Positions 8,471 through 19,896 of a DNA stretch of 64,000 bases are shown here, piece after piece. Both the position numbers and the translations under genes were made by a program. Within the stretch, counting starts at the first letter, position 1. Every line of letters begins with the position of its first letter. The stretch comes from Streptomyces sp. NA04227 (lineage in GTDB: Bacteria > Actinomycetota > Actinomycetes > Streptomycetales > Streptomycetaceae). The stretch lies in the NCBI RefSeq assembly GCF_013364195.1, contig NZ_CP054918.1:3151001-3215000 (forward strand). The letters are read 5' to 3'. The notes under the pieces were generated by a model. That model ran no database searches and was not told the origin of the DNA. It saw nothing but the letters and a program-made list of their open reading frames with translations.

Positions 8471-9382
8471 ATGCTGCTCGTCAGCTTCGTCCACGACGGC
8501 GCGAGCCCCAGGCTGGGGGTGCGGCGGCAGGACACGGTGATCGACGTCGCGGCGCTCGCCGCCGAGTACGGGGTCGACCTGCCCGCGCCCGGCGACCTGG
8601 CCTGCGTCGGCGACGCCGTACGCGGTGGGGGTGAACTCCGCGTCGTACTGGACGAGTTGCTGGCACGCCCCCTGCCGCCCACAGCCTGCCTGCCGCTCGC
8701 CGAGGTGACCCTCAAGGCCCCACTGCGCCCCGGAAAGATCGTGGGCGTCGGCCTCAACTACACCGAACACGTGGCGGAGTCGGCGCGCGCCCTGGACACC
8801 GACAGTGAACTCCCGCAGCGGCCGGTCCTGTTCAGCAAGCCCACCACGGCGGTGGTCGGGCCCGAGGAGCCGATCCTGCACAACGGCGACCTCACCGCCC
8901 AGCTCGACTGGGAATGCGAACTCGCCGTCGTCATCGGGAAGACGGCCCGCCGGGTGAGTGCCGAGGACGCCCTCTCGTACGTCTTCGGCTACAGCGTCGT
9001 CAACGACATCAGCGCCCGCGACCAGCGGCGCGGCGGCCAGTGGTTCTTCTCCAAGGGCCAGGACTCCTACGCGCCGCTGGGCCCCGCCGTCCGCACCGCC
9101 GACGAACTGCCCGACCCGCACGTCCTGGGCCTCACCCTGCGCGTCAACGGCGAGGTGAAGCAGAAGGGCAGCACCCGCCACATGCTGTTCCGGGTGCCCG
9201 AACTCATCGCCGACATCAGCTCCGGTATGACACTGGAGCCCGGCGACGTCATCGCCACCGGCTCCCCCGCCGGGGTCGGCGCGAGCTTCACCCCGCAGCA
9301 GTTCCTGCGGCCCGGCGACGTGGTGGAGGCGAGCATCGAGTCGATCGGCACCCTGCGCAACCCGGTGGTCGACGCCCGATGA
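8471..9382 (+). CDS. Fumarylacetoacetate hydrolase-family protein (acylpyruvate hydrolase)
   Basis: A 303-residue FAH-family enzyme. Motifs: GVGLNYTEHVAES, the metal-binding LDWECELAVVIG (Glu-x-Glu), YSVVNDISARDQ, GDVIATGSPAGVG. ATG 8471 was preferred over 8429 because GAGGAAGTGGAG precedes it. In a gentisate pathway this enzyme cleaves maleylpyruvate or fumarylpyruvate to pyruvate plus the C4 acid. Since the next gene is a maleate isomerase and no maleylpyruvate isomerase is present, direct maleylpyruvate hydrolysis is likely (inference). Its stop overlaps the next ATG by 4 bases. Confidence 0.9.
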   Translation: MLLVSFVHDGASPRLGVRRQDTVIDVAALAAEYGVDLPAPGDLACVGDAVRGGGELRVVLDELLARPLPPTACLPLAEVTLKAPLRPGKIVGVGLNYTEHVAESARALDTDSELPQRPVLFSKPTTAVVGPEEPILHNGDLTAQLDWECELAVVIGKTARRVSAEDALSYVFGYSVVNDISARDQRRGGQWFFSKGQDSYAPLGPAVRTADELPDPHVLGLTLRVNGEVKQKGSTRHMLFRVPELIADISSGMTLEPGDVIATGSPAGVGASFTPQQFLRPGDVVEASIESIGTLRNPVVDAR

Positions 9383-10167
9383 ACGCGCCCGGACGCCAAC
9401 TCCCCTACCGCATCGGGCAGATCGTGCCCAGTTCCAACGTCACCATGGAGACCGAGATCCCGGCTCTGTTCCGGGCCCGGGAGCGGGTGGCGCCGGAGCG
9501 GTTCACCTTCCACTCCAGCCGGATGCGGATGAAGCAGGTGCGCCCCGAGGAACTGGCCGCGATGGACGACGAGGCCGGGCGCTGCGCCGCCGAACTCTCC
9601 GACGCCCGGGTGGACGTCCTCGGCTACGCCTGTCTGGTCGCCGTGATGAGCCAGGGACACGGCCACCACCGCACCGCACAGCGGGAGTTGGCGGAGGTGA
9701 CCCGGCACAACGGGGCACCGGCCCCCGTCGTCACCAGCGCGGGCGCCCTGGTCGGCGCCCTGCACACGCTCGGAGCGCGCCGGATCGCGCTGGTCGCGCC
9801 GTATGTCCGGCCGCTCACCGAGACCGTGGTCGACTATCTGCGCCAAGAGGGCATCGAGACAAGCGACTTCACCGCCCTGGAGATTCCGGACAACCTTCGG
9901 GTCGCGGCCCACGACCCGGCCCTGCTGCCGTCGATCGTGCGCGGCCTGGACCACCGGGGCGCCGACGCCGTCGTCCTGTCGGCCTGCGTCCAACTGCCCT
10001 CGCTCGCCTACGTCCAGGCGGTGGAGGACGAACTCGGCAAGCCCGTCCTGTCCGCCGCCGTCGCCACCGCCCACCACCTGATGCGCGCCCTGGACCTGCC
10101 CGCCGTCGCCCCCGGCGCGGGCCACCTGCTCTCCGGCGCCTACGCGGACGCGCCCGTGACCAACTGA
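9379..10167 (+). CDS. Maleate cis-trans isomerase (Asp/Glu racemase superfamily)
   Basis: A 262-residue protein with the two-cysteine signature of maleate isomerase: Cys85 in LGYACLVAVMSQG and Cys203 in VVLSACVQLPS, plus IGQIVPSSNVTMETEIPALF at the start. The enzyme isomerises maleate to fumarate without a cofactor through a covalent cysteine adduct. ATG 9379 overlaps the stop of the FAH-type gene (ATGA), implying coupled translation. It provides the last step from gentisate to the TCA cycle here; arylmalonate decarboxylase or Asp racemase activities are less likely given the neighbours. Confidence 0.87.
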   Translation: MNAPGRQLPYRIGQIVPSSNVTMETEIPALFRARERVAPERFTFHSSRMRMKQVRPEELAAMDDEAGRCAAELSDARVDVLGYACLVAVMSQGHGHHRTAQRELAEVTRHNGAPAPVVTSAGALVGALHTLGARRIALVAPYVRPLTETVVDYLRQEGIETSDFTALEIPDNLRVAAHDPALLPSIVRGLDHRGADAVVLSACVQLPSLAYVQAVEDELGKPVLSAAVATAHHLMRALDLPAVAPGAGHLLSGAYADAPVTN

Positions 10168-10238
10168 TCAGCACGGCTCGGAGAATCACAGCAGCGGCCA
10201 CCGTCACGGGGAGCGGCGGCCCGAGAAGGGAGCCCGCG

Positions 10239-11870
10239 ATGCGGCTGTCCGCTTCGGCGCACCACGACACCTTCTGCCGCGACCATCTGCCCCCGCCCCG
10301 GCAGTGGCCCGCGTTCCACTTCGACCTCCCCGAACTGCACTACCCCGAGCGCCTCAACTGCGCCCAGGTCCTCCTCGACGGCGCCCTCGGCCGCTTCGGC
10401 CCCGACCGGCCCTGCCTGCTCTCGCCCACCGAGACCTGGACGTACAGCGAACTCGCCGCCCGTACCAATCGCCTCGCCCGGCTGCTGACCGAGGACCACG
10501 GCCTGCGCCCCGGCAACCGGGTCCTGCTGCGCGGCCCCAACACGCCGCTGCTCGCTGCCTGTTGGCTGGCCGTGGTCAAGGCGGGCGGCGTCGCGGTCAC
10601 CACGGTGCCACTGCTGCGCGCCCGCGAACTTGAGGCCCTGACCCGGCTCACCCGCCCCACGCTCGCCCTGTGCGACCACCGCTTCCTGTCCGAACTGCAC
10701 GCAGCGGCACCGGAGTTGGAGACCCTCTCGTACGGAGACTCCATCTCGCCCGACGACCTGGCGCACCGCTCGGAGCGCAAGAGCAGCGACTTCACCGCCG
10801 TCGACACGGCCGCCGACGACGTCGTCCTGCTCGGCCCCACCTCCGGCACCACCGGCCGCCCGAAGGCGACCATGCACTTCCACCGGGACGTACTGGCCAA
10901 CGCGGACACCTTCTCCCGGCACATCCTGCGCCCGACCCCCGAGGACGTGTTCACCGGCACCCCGCCGCTCGGCTTCACCTTCGGCCTCGGCGGACTCCTC
11001 GTCTTCCCGCTGCACTGCGGCGCCGCCACCCTGCTCCTGGAACGGGCCACGCCCACCGAACTCGCCGACCACTGCGCGGCCCACGGCGCGACGGTCCTGT
11101 TCACCGCCCCGACCGCGTACAAGGCAATGCTGGCGGCGGGCCGCGCCTCCGTCCTGGCCCGGCTGCGCCGCTGCGTCTCGGCGGGCGAGCACCTGGCCCG
11201 CGCCGTCTGGGAGGAGTTCCACCGGCACACCGGCCTGCGCATCATCGACGGCATCGGCGGCACCGAACTCCTGCACATCTTCATCTCCGCCGCCGACGAC
11301 GACATCCGCCCCGGCGCCACCGGCCGCGCCGTCCCCGGCTACCGCGCCGCCGTCCTGGACGCCACCGGCGCACCGGTCCCCGACGGCACCCCCGGCCGCC
11401 TCGCCGTCCAGGGCCCCACCGGCTGCCGCTACCTCGACGACGACCGGCAACGCGCCTTCGTCGAGGACGGCTGGAACATCACCGGCGACACCTATGTCCG
11501 CGACGCCGAGGGCTACTTCTGGTTCCAGGCCCGCAGCGACGACATCATCGTCTCCTCCGGCTACAACATCGCCGCCCCCGAGGTCGAAGAGGCCCTGCTC
11601 CTCCACCCCGACGTCGCCGAGGCCGCCGTGGTGGGCGTCCCCGACGAGGAACGCGGCGCACGCGTCAAGGCGTACGTGGTCCTGCGCGACGGCACCGCCC
11701 CGGACACAGCGAAGGCCACCGAACTGAAGACCTTCGTCAAACACACCATCGCCCCGTACAAATACCCCCGCGAACTGGCCTTCCTCACCGAACTCCCCCG
11801 CACCCCGAACGGCAAGGTCCAGCGCTACCGCCTGCGCGAGGGCCCCCTCCCGGCAGGCGAGGCCGAGTGA
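10239..11870 (+). CDS. Aryl-CoA ligase (benzoate/2-aminobenzoate/salicylate-CoA ligase type)
   Basis: A 543-residue ANL-superfamily enzyme with the P-loop TSGTTGRPK at 201-209, GGTELLHIF, the NITGD hinge region, SGYNIAAPEVE and the C-terminal catalytic lysine in PNGKVQRYRL. It activates an aromatic acid to its CoA thioester via an acyl-adenylate. The overall pattern resembles benzoate-CoA and 2-aminobenzoate-CoA ligases; since a CoA-ester hydroxylase and gentisate dioxygenase lie nearby, salicylate is the probable substrate. ATG 10239 is preceded by GGGAG about 9 bases upstream. It follows the isomerase by 71 bases. Confidence 0.88.
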   Translation: MRLSASAHHDTFCRDHLPPPRQWPAFHFDLPELHYPERLNCAQVLLDGALGRFGPDRPCLLSPTETWTYSELAARTNRLARLLTEDHGLRPGNRVLLRGPNTPLLAACWLAVVKAGGVAVTTVPLLRARELEALTRLTRPTLALCDHRFLSELHAAAPELETLSYGDSISPDDLAHRSERKSSDFTAVDTAADDVVLLGPTSGTTGRPKATMHFHRDVLANADTFSRHILRPTPEDVFTGTPPLGFTFGLGGLLVFPLHCGAATLLLERATPTELADHCAAHGATVLFTAPTAYKAMLAAGRASVLARLRRCVSAGEHLARAVWEEFHRHTGLRIIDGIGGTELLHIFISAADDDIRPGATGRAVPGYRAAVLDATGAPVPDGTPGRLAVQGPTGCRYLDDDRQRAFVEDGWNITGDTYVRDAEGYFWFQARSDDIIVSSGYNIAAPEVEEALLLHPDVAEAAVVGVPDEERGARVKAYVVLRDGTAPDTAKATELKTFVKHTIAPYKYPRELAFLTELPRTPNGKVQRYRLREGPLPAGEAE

Positions 11871-11908
11871 CGGGCCACCGCCCACCGGCCCGTTGATACC
11901 GTGATCAC

Positions 11909-12841
11909 ATGACCACCGCACGGGGCGCCGCGGCCGCAGCTCGGCGGGCCGAAGGCACTGCCGGGGAGGGCGAGGGCGACGGGCGACAGGCCGCCACTCG
12001 GGAGGAAGTCGCCAGTGCGGTGGCGGACCCCGCCGCCCCGCCCCGCTCGCTGATCGTCACCGTGTACGGCCTGTACGCGCGGCGGCACGGCGGCTGGCTC
12101 TCGGTGGCCTCGCTGATCGCCCTGCTCGCCGAACTCGGCGTCGACGAACAGGCCGTACGCTCGGCCATCCACCGGCTGAAGCGACGCGGCGTACTGGAGG
12201 CGGCCAAGCACGAGGGCGCGGCGGGCTACGAACTCTCCGAGGCGGGCCGCGACATCCTCCGCGAGGGCGACGCCCGCATCTTCCGCCGCAAGCGCGCCAC
12301 CCTCGCCGACGGCTGGCTGCTCGCCGTCTTCTCGGTGCCCGAGTCGGAACGGAACAAGCGCCACCAGCTCCGCTCCCAGCTCACCCGGCTCGGCTTCGGC
12401 ACCCTGACGGCCGGGGTCTGGATCGCCCCCGCCCACCTCTACGAGCCCACCGCGGCGGCCCTGCGCCGCCTCGGCCTCGACGCCTACGCCGACCTGCTGC
12501 GCGCCGACCACCTCGCCTTCGGCGATCTGTCGGACAAGGTCCGCAAGTGGTGGGACTTCGACGAACTCGACGCCCGCTACGGGGAGTTCCTCGCCACCCA
12601 CACCCCCGTCCTGGACCGCCTGCGCCGCACCGACGGCCCCACCGCCGACGGCCCACGCGCCTTCGCCGCCTACATCCGCGCCCTCACCGACTGGCGCCGC
12701 CTCCCCTACCTGGACCCGGGCCTGCCCACCGAACTCCTCCCCGCCGACTGGACCGGCATCCGCGCCGCCGACCTGTTCTTCGCCCTGCACGAGGCGCTGG
12801 AGGAACCGGCGCGGCGGCATGTGGCGGGGATGTTGGCCTGA
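11909..12841 (+). CDS. PaaX-family transcriptional regulator
   Basis: A 310-residue GntR/PaaX-like regulator. Residues about 45-110 form a winged helix (LIVTVYGLYARRHGGWLSVA, SAIHRLKRRGVLEA), followed by the PaaX central and C-terminal domains (RKRATLADGWLLAVFSVPES, LTAGVWIAPAHLY, LRADHLAFGDLSDKVRKWWD). PaaX represses phenylacetate genes and is released by phenylacetyl-CoA, so this protein plausibly senses an aryl-CoA intermediate of the adjacent pathway. It lies 38 bases downstream of the ligase gene. A GATACC element 8 bases before ATG 11909 suggests its own leaderless promoter. Confidence 0.88.
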   Translation: MTTARGAAAAARRAEGTAGEGEGDGRQAATREEVASAVADPAAPPRSLIVTVYGLYARRHGGWLSVASLIALLAELGVDEQAVRSAIHRLKRRGVLEAAKHEGAAGYELSEAGRDILREGDARIFRRKRATLADGWLLAVFSVPESERNKRHQLRSQLTRLGFGTLTAGVWIAPAHLYEPTAAALRRLGLDAYADLLRADHLAFGDLSDKVRKWWDFDELDARYGEFLATHTPVLDRLRRTDGPTADGPRAFAAYIRALTDWRRLPYLDPGLPTELLPADWTGIRAADLFFALHEALEEPARRHVAGMLA

Positions 12842-12890
12842 GCAGGCGGAGGGGGCGGGCGGCCTGATCCGAGAGGGCGGCGATTCTCCG

Positions 12891-12940
12891 TAGTGCGCGG
12901 TAGTGCGCGGTAGTACGCGGTAGTGCGCGGTAGTGCGCGG
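12891..12940 (+). repeat. Five tandem 10-bp repeats (TAGTGCGCGG)
   Basis: Five contiguous copies of TAGTGCGCGG; the third carries one change (TAGTACGCGG). The period equals one helical turn. It lies between the PaaX-type gene and a GNAT gene, and no ORF uses it. Confidence 0.95.
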
Positions 12941-13023
12941 CCCCCGGCTCGGGCCGCGAGCCACGCATCACGGAGAACCGCACCCCCGGCCGAAATTCCG
13001 TTCCCCGCCCGCACGGCCGCTGT

Positions 13024-13029
13024 GATACT
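13024..13029 (+). promoter_or_regulatory. -10 element (GATACT) of leaderless GNAT gene
   Basis: GATACT ends 6 bases before ATG 13036, so transcription would begin at or next to the start codon. There is no Shine-Dalgarno sequence. Confidence 0.45.
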
Positions 13030-13035
13030 CGCCCC

Positions 13036-13548
13036 ATGAGCACCGAAAACCCCGCCCTCAACACCGAAGACCCCGCCGCCGCTCCGAGTGAGACGGCGCC
13101 CTCCGCCCCGTACACCCTCACCACCGGCGAGCACGACAAGGCCCTCGAGAAGCAGCTCACGGACGGTCTGGAGGCCTTCAACGCCGCGGCCACCGGCTAT
13201 CCCGACGAGGACAAGGCGCTGACGGTACGGGTCACCGACGACCAGGGCGAGCTGGTCGGCGGCCTCAGCGCCTGGATCTGGGGCCCGCTGTGCGGCATCG
13301 ATCTGCTCTGGGTCCGCGAGGACAGCCGTTCCGACGGCTGGGGCAGCCGCCTGCTGCGCGCCGCCGAACAGGAGGCCCGCCGCCGCGGCTGCGACCGCGT
13401 CATCGTCTCCTCCTTCAGCTTCCAGGCCCCCGCCTTCTACACCCGCCACGGCTATGTGGAGACGGGGCGCTCCCTGGGCATCCCGGGCGGGCACGCGGAT
13501 GTGCATCTGTTCAAGTCGCTGGAGTGGGAGACGGCCACGCCGGAGTAA
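13036..13548 (+). CDS. GNAT family N-acetyltransferase
   Basis: A 170-residue acetyltransferase. After a 25-residue Pro/Ala/Ser-rich leader, the GNAT fold shows GELVGGLSAWIWGPLCGIDLL (broken here at its end), then the acetyl-CoA binding VREDSRSDGWGSRLLRAAEQ and the final FQAPAFYTRHGYVETGRS. The acceptor is unknown. It is a single-gene unit between a tandem repeat and a bidirectional terminator. Confidence 0.85.
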   Translation: MSTENPALNTEDPAAAPSETAPSAPYTLTTGEHDKALEKQLTDGLEAFNAAATGYPDEDKALTVRVTDDQGELVGGLSAWIWGPLCGIDLLWVREDSRSDGWGSRLLRAAEQEARRRGCDRVIVSSFSFQAPAFYTRHGYVETGRSLGIPGGHADVHLFKSLEWETATPE

Positions 13549-13579
13549 CCGGGGGGCGGGGGGACTTCGCGGGAGGCGA

Positions 13580-13612
13580 GGCTCCTGAGTCCGGGGGACG
13601 GGCTCAGGAGCC
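13580..13612. terminator. Bidirectional hairpin between GNAT and Uma2 genes
   Basis: A perfect 10-bp stem, GGCTCCTGAG (13580-13589) with CTCAGGAGCC (13603-13612), and a 13-base loop, placed between two convergent stop codons (13548 and 13662). No T-tract follows, as is common in Streptomyces. Confidence 0.6.
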
Positions 13613-13661
13613 GGGCGCGGGAGTCCCGTTCAGAGGAAGTCCCGTTCACCGGCAGTGCTCT

Positions 13662-14240
13662 TCAGAGGAAGTCCGCCGTGTCGAGATCGAAGGCGAAGGG
13701 TTCGGGGAGGCCGAGCGGCTTGCCGAAGGGGACGGTGCACACCTGCCGGTAGTCCTGCCCTTCGGGCTCGCTGAACAGGGTCACGGAGGACATGGTCCGG
13801 TCCACGAGCAGGTACAGCGGAATCCCACCGTGCGCGTAACAGCGTCGCTTGGCCTCGCGGTCGCTGCGTGGTTTGGTCGAGGTGACTTCCAGGACCAGGG
13901 CGACGCCGTCGCAGGGCATCCACGACTCGGCGCCACGGAAAAGCCGCAGTGCACGGGGTGCGAACGTGCCGTCCGGGACGACATGGTTTTTCGGGCAAGC
14001 CCCGTCGTTGCGCAGCCTCAGACCCTTGTTCCCGGAAAACTGCATGTCCGCGCGTGAATGCCGGTACACCTGGTTCGCGATCAATTCGACACAGTCCTCA
14101 TGATCCCCGTCCGGCGGCGGCGTCACGACGATCTCCCCCTCGATCAGTTCGGCCCGGAAACCCTCCGGGGTGTCCAGGGCGAGAAACCACTCCTGCAGGA
14201 CCTCTTCCTGCGTGAGCGGCTCGTGTGCCATGGCAGTCAT
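13662..14240 (-). CDS. Uma2-family (DUF820) putative endonuclease
   Basis: A 192-residue protein of the Uma2 family, a PD-(D/E)XK-nuclease-like group abundant in Streptomyces. Visible motifs: FRAELIEGEIVVTPPPDGDH, VVPDGTFAPR, VALVLEVTSTKPRSDREAKR (the candidate acidic and Lys active-site residues) and GIPLYLLVDR. ATG 14240 follows an excellent ribosome binding site (AAGGAGGGG, 6 bases away). Its biological role is not established; many paralogues exist. Divergent from the XPB helicase gene. Confidence 0.85.
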   Translation of the reverse strand: MTAMAHEPLTQEEVLQEWFLALDTPEGFRAELIEGEIVVTPPPDGDHEDCVELIANQVYRHSRADMQFSGNKGLRLRNDGACPKNHVVPDGTFAPRALRLFRGAESWMPCDGVALVLEVTSTKPRSDREAKRRCYAHGGIPLYLLVDRTMSSVTLFSEPEGQDYRQVCTVPFGKPLGLPEPFAFDLDTADFL

Positions 14241-14486
14241 GTCACGCCCCTCCTTCGGTCGCTCGCCAGACTGGGACATCGGTGGATCACCTGTCCGAGA
14301 GATCGAGAAATGTTCCCTCGATCGTGGCACACGAGGCCCTGCGCCGCGGGCGTTCGACGCCGGGCGCCGCCCTGCCGCGCCGTCGAGACGAGGAACACCC
14401 CGTGACCACTCCCACACCCCCCTCCCATCGGGCACACTGGACGTTTGGCCGCGGCCGATCGGCCGCTGCGGAGGAGAGGTACGCAC

Positions 14487-16127
14487 GTGAACGGTCCGCT
14501 CATCGTGCAGAGCGACAAGACCCTGCTGCTCGAGGTCGACCACGAGCAGGCCGACGCCTGTCGCCGGGCCGTCGCGCCCTTCGCCGAGCTGGAGCGGGCT
14601 CCCGAGCACATCCACACGTACCGGATCACCCCGCTCGGGCTGTGGAACGCGCGTGCCGCCGGGCACGACGCCGAGCAGGTCGTCGACGCGCTGGTGCAGT
14701 ACTCGCGGTATCCGGTGCCGCACGCGCTGCTCGTCGACATCGCCGAGACGATGGACCGCTACGGGCGGCTGACCCTCAGCAAGCACCCCGCCCACGGTCT
14801 GGTCCTGACCAGCACCGACCGGCCAGTACTGGAGGAGGTGCTGCGCTCGAAGCGGATCGCGCCGCTGGTGGGCGCCCGGATCGACCCGGACACGGTCGCC
14901 GTGCACCCCTCCGAGCGCGGGCAGATCAAGCAGACGCTGCTGAAGCTCGGCTGGCCCGCCGAGGACCTCGCCGGGTATGTGGACGGCGAGGCGCATCCCA
15001 TCGACCTCAAGGAGGACGGCTGGGCGCTGAGGCCGTACCAGAAGCAGGCGGTGGAGAACTTCTGGCACGGCGGCTCCGGTGTGATCGTGCTGCCGTGCGG
15101 CGCGGGCAAGACCCTGGTCGGCGCGGGGTCGATGGCCGAGGCCAAGTCGACGACGCTGATCCTGGTCACCAACACCGTCTCGGCCCGGCAGTGGAAGCAC
15201 GAGCTGGTCAAGCGGACCTCGCTGACCGAGGACGAGGTCGGCGAGTACTCGGGCACCAAGAAGGAGATCCGCCCGGTCACCATCGCCACGTACCAAGTGC
15301 TCACGACGCGTCGCAAGGGCGTGTACCCGCACCTGGAACTGTTCGACTCACGCGACTGGGGCCTGGTCATCTACGACGAGGTGCATCTGCTGCCCGCCCC
15401 GGTCTTCAAGTTCACCGCCGATCTGCAGGCCCGGCGGCGCCTGGGTCTGACCGCGACGCTGGTACGTGAGGACGGCCGGGAGTCGGACGTGTTCTCGCTG
15501 ATCGGCCCGAAGCGTTTCGACGCTCCGTGGAAGGAGATCGAGGCGCAGGGCTACATCGCCCCCGCGGACTGTGTGGAGGTGCGGGTCAACCTCACCGACA
15601 GCGAGCGGCTGGCCTATGCGACCGCGGAGGCCGAGGAGAAGTACCGCTTCTGTGCGACCACCGCCACCAAGCGGAAGGTCACCGAGGCGCTGGTGCGCAA
15701 GCACGCGGGCGAGCAGACGCTGGTCATCGGGCAGTACATCGACCAGCTCGACGAGCTCGGCGCCCATCTGGACGCGCCGGTGATCAAGGGCGAGACCACC
15801 AACGCCCAGCGCGAGAAGCTCTTCGAGGCGTTCCGGCAGGGCGAGATCTCGGTACTGGTCGTGTCCAAGGTGGCCAACTTCTCCATCGACCTGCCCGAGG
15901 CGACCGTCGCCATCCAGGTCTCCGGCACCTTCGGCTCCCGCCAGGAGGAGGCCCAGCGCCTGGGCCGGGTGCTGCGTCCGAAGGCGGACGGGCACGAGGC
16001 GCGCTTCTACTCGGTGGTCGCCCGCGACACCATCGACCAGGACTTCGCCGCCCACCGCCAGCGCTTCCTCGCCGAGCAGGGTTACGCGTACCGCATCGTG
16101 GACGCGGACGAGGTGCTGGAGAGCTAG
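14487..16127 (+). CDS. DNA repair helicase XPB (SF2)
   Basis: A 546-residue bacterial XPB-type ATP-dependent 3'-5' DNA helicase. An N-terminal domain (LQYSRYP-type region, residues 1-180) precedes helicase domain 1 with Walker A PCGAGKTL near residue 205 and the DEVH box (IYDEVHLL) near 295; helicase domain 2 carries VVSKVANFSIDLPEA and QEEAQRLGRVLRPK (motif VI). GTG 14487 has GGAGGAGAGG about 8 bases upstream. Probably works in nucleotide-excision type repair with an unlinked nuclease (established for homologues). It ends before a strong terminator. Confidence 0.92.
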   Translation: MNGPLIVQSDKTLLLEVDHEQADACRRAVAPFAELERAPEHIHTYRITPLGLWNARAAGHDAEQVVDALVQYSRYPVPHALLVDIAETMDRYGRLTLSKHPAHGLVLTSTDRPVLEEVLRSKRIAPLVGARIDPDTVAVHPSERGQIKQTLLKLGWPAEDLAGYVDGEAHPIDLKEDGWALRPYQKQAVENFWHGGSGVIVLPCGAGKTLVGAGSMAEAKSTTLILVTNTVSARQWKHELVKRTSLTEDEVGEYSGTKKEIRPVTIATYQVLTTRRKGVYPHLELFDSRDWGLVIYDEVHLLPAPVFKFTADLQARRRLGLTATLVREDGRESDVFSLIGPKRFDAPWKEIEAQGYIAPADCVEVRVNLTDSERLAYATAEAEEKYRFCATTATKRKVTEALVRKHAGEQTLVIGQYIDQLDELGAHLDAPVIKGETTNAQREKLFEAFRQGEISVLVVSKVANFSIDLPEATVAIQVSGTFGSRQEEAQRLGRVLRPKADGHEARFYSVVARDTIDQDFAAHRQRFLAEQGYAYRIVDADEVLES

Positions 16128-16180
16128 GGCAACCTCGTTCAGCGCCGACCGCGGCGGGCACCGACCCGCGACAGACGCGC

Positions 16181-16227
16181 CAAAAGGGGCCGCCCGGAAC
16201 CTTCTCGGTTCCGGGCGGCCCCTTTTG
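16181..16227. terminator. Strong bidirectional terminator between XPB and clpC
   Basis: A perfect 20-bp stem, arms 16181-16200 and 16208-16227, with a 7-base loop (CTTCTCG). One arm ends in CCCCTTTTG and the other begins CAAAAGGGG, giving a T-tract in both directions. It separates two convergent genes. Confidence 0.92.
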
Positions 16228-16241
16228 TGTGGCGGGAGCGG

Positions 16242-18773
<2,532 letters not shown>

Positions 18774-19212
18774 CGTTAATCGCTCCTCAGAGCGGTCAGG
18801 CAACGTGGGGACGCTCCCCGCGCTGTCCTTCCGCAGCTTAGTCCCGCAAGCGGGGACCGCTCATTCCAACTGCCGACACCCGTACGTGGCCTGCGAGCCC
18901 GAATGCCGACAACTGCTCCAACTCGATGGTGCGAGACGATGTTCCCGCAGGCCAGGGAGTTACCCCCGCCATCACTACGCCGATGGCGAACGTGAGACCG
19001 CCCCTTTGCTGCGTGTCGCCCCTCTCACTAGGGATGTCTTACCCGTACGGACCGACAGTCCATGCAGGCGAGCCCGGTTCCCTCCGCTACGGGCGAACAC
19101 CCTTGCGCCGCCTTTCCGTCTCTCATGCCCCACCCGCCACAGGATTCGTACACGCACCGCCACCCTTACAAACTCTGCGTAACCCCGGAAGGTTCCCACC
19201 GGTTGTCCCGGC
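18774..19212. other. 439-bp divergent promoter region of clpC
   Basis: No convincing gene in any frame. It holds the promoter(s) of clpC leftward, including a GTTCGC-N5-GCG element, and the upstream region of the Prim-Pol-like gene rightward. It is less GC-rich than the flanking genes. Confidence 0.6.
18978..18991 (-). promoter_or_regulatory. ClgR-type operator upstream of clpC
   Basis: The minus strand reads GTTCGC CATCG GCG, an exact match to the GTTCGC-N5-GCG consensus reported for ClgR, the activator of clp and lon genes in Streptomyces. It is about 205 bases upstream of the clpC start, a reasonable place for an activator site. Confidence 0.65.
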
Positions 19213-19896
19213 ATGACTTTTCCCGTGCCGCGCCCGAGGCGGGCGCCGGAGTCGACGGCGGGCGCTCCCGGCCACTGCCCGGCGCGGGCCCAACGCCTGC
19301 CCGGCCCGGGCCACCGGGATCCGCACAACTGGGATCCTGCGCGGCTGCGCGCCTGGTACGTGGACGGGCTCGGCTGGGGGGAGCTGTACACGGCGGGGCC
19401 GGTGGCCCGGCTGCGTACGGGGATCAGGTTCGACGTCCTGGAAATGCCCGCCGAGGCGGGACTCGCCCTGCTGCGGGAACTGGGGCCGGAGTGCGTGGCG
19501 GCGCTGGGCGGCGGAACGGTGCGGTTACTCGTGTCCGCGGGCGGGGCACAGGAGCTGCCGGGGCTGCTCGACTGGCTTCAGTGGGGCGCCCTGGTCCCGG
19601 AGCTGCGGGCGCTGGGCACGGGCGGACACATCGACGCCCCGCTGCCTCCCGGCCCGCCGGGCGTGCCCGTTCTTCCCGTCCCCGGGGCCGGTGCGGGCTC
19701 GCAGGGGGCCGCCGTATGGTTGCGGCCCCCCGAGCTCGGAGGCGAAGTCGAGACGGCGCTGCCGGGACCGGTGGCCGTCGGGGACGGGAGGGGCGCCCCT
19801 TCGCTCTCGCTGGTGCGACTCGTGGACGCGGCTGCTTCGTACTGTCTGCGCGTCCGGATGCGGCGCGTGGCCGCTCAGCCGTTGGCCTTCTCGTAG
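19213..19896 (+). CDS. Prim-Pol N-terminal-like hypothetical protein
   Basis: A 227-residue protein conserved, as I recall, between clpC and lsr2 in Streptomyces. The stretch HNWDPARLRAWYVDGLG, LRTGIRFDVLEMPAEAG and a following Val/Leu-rich strand region resemble the small bifunctional DNA primase/polymerase N-terminal-like proteins of actinomycetes, but the catalytic acidic residues of a real Prim-Pol are not evident, so it is probably non-catalytic. The ATG 19213 start lacks a clear ribosome binding site. The 3' end overlaps the convergent lsr2 stop by 22 bases. Confidence 0.55.
   Translation: MTFPVPRPRRAPESTAGAPGHCPARAQRLPGPGHRDPHNWDPARLRAWYVDGLGWGELYTAGPVARLRTGIRFDVLEMPAEAGLALLRELGPECVAALGGGTVRLLVSAGGAQELPGLLDWLQWGALVPELRALGTGGHIDAPLPPGPPGVPVLPVPGAGAGSQGAAVWLRPPELGGEVETALPGPVAVGDGRGAPSLSLVRLVDAAASYCLRVRMRRVAAQPLAFS

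Noticed and set aside
10140..11921. A 593-codon minus-strand frame opposite the CoA ligase
   Set aside because: Shadow frame, Gly/Val/Ala/Glu-rich without motifs; the plus strand encodes a complete ANL enzyme.
12891..12940. Possible CRISPR or origin iterons
   Set aside because: 10-bp contiguous units, no replication gene nearby; kept only as a tandem repeat.
16181..16227. 20-bp perfect inverted repeat considered as insertion-sequence end
   Set aside because: Short loop, T-tracts on both sides and position between convergent genes identify a bidirectional terminator.
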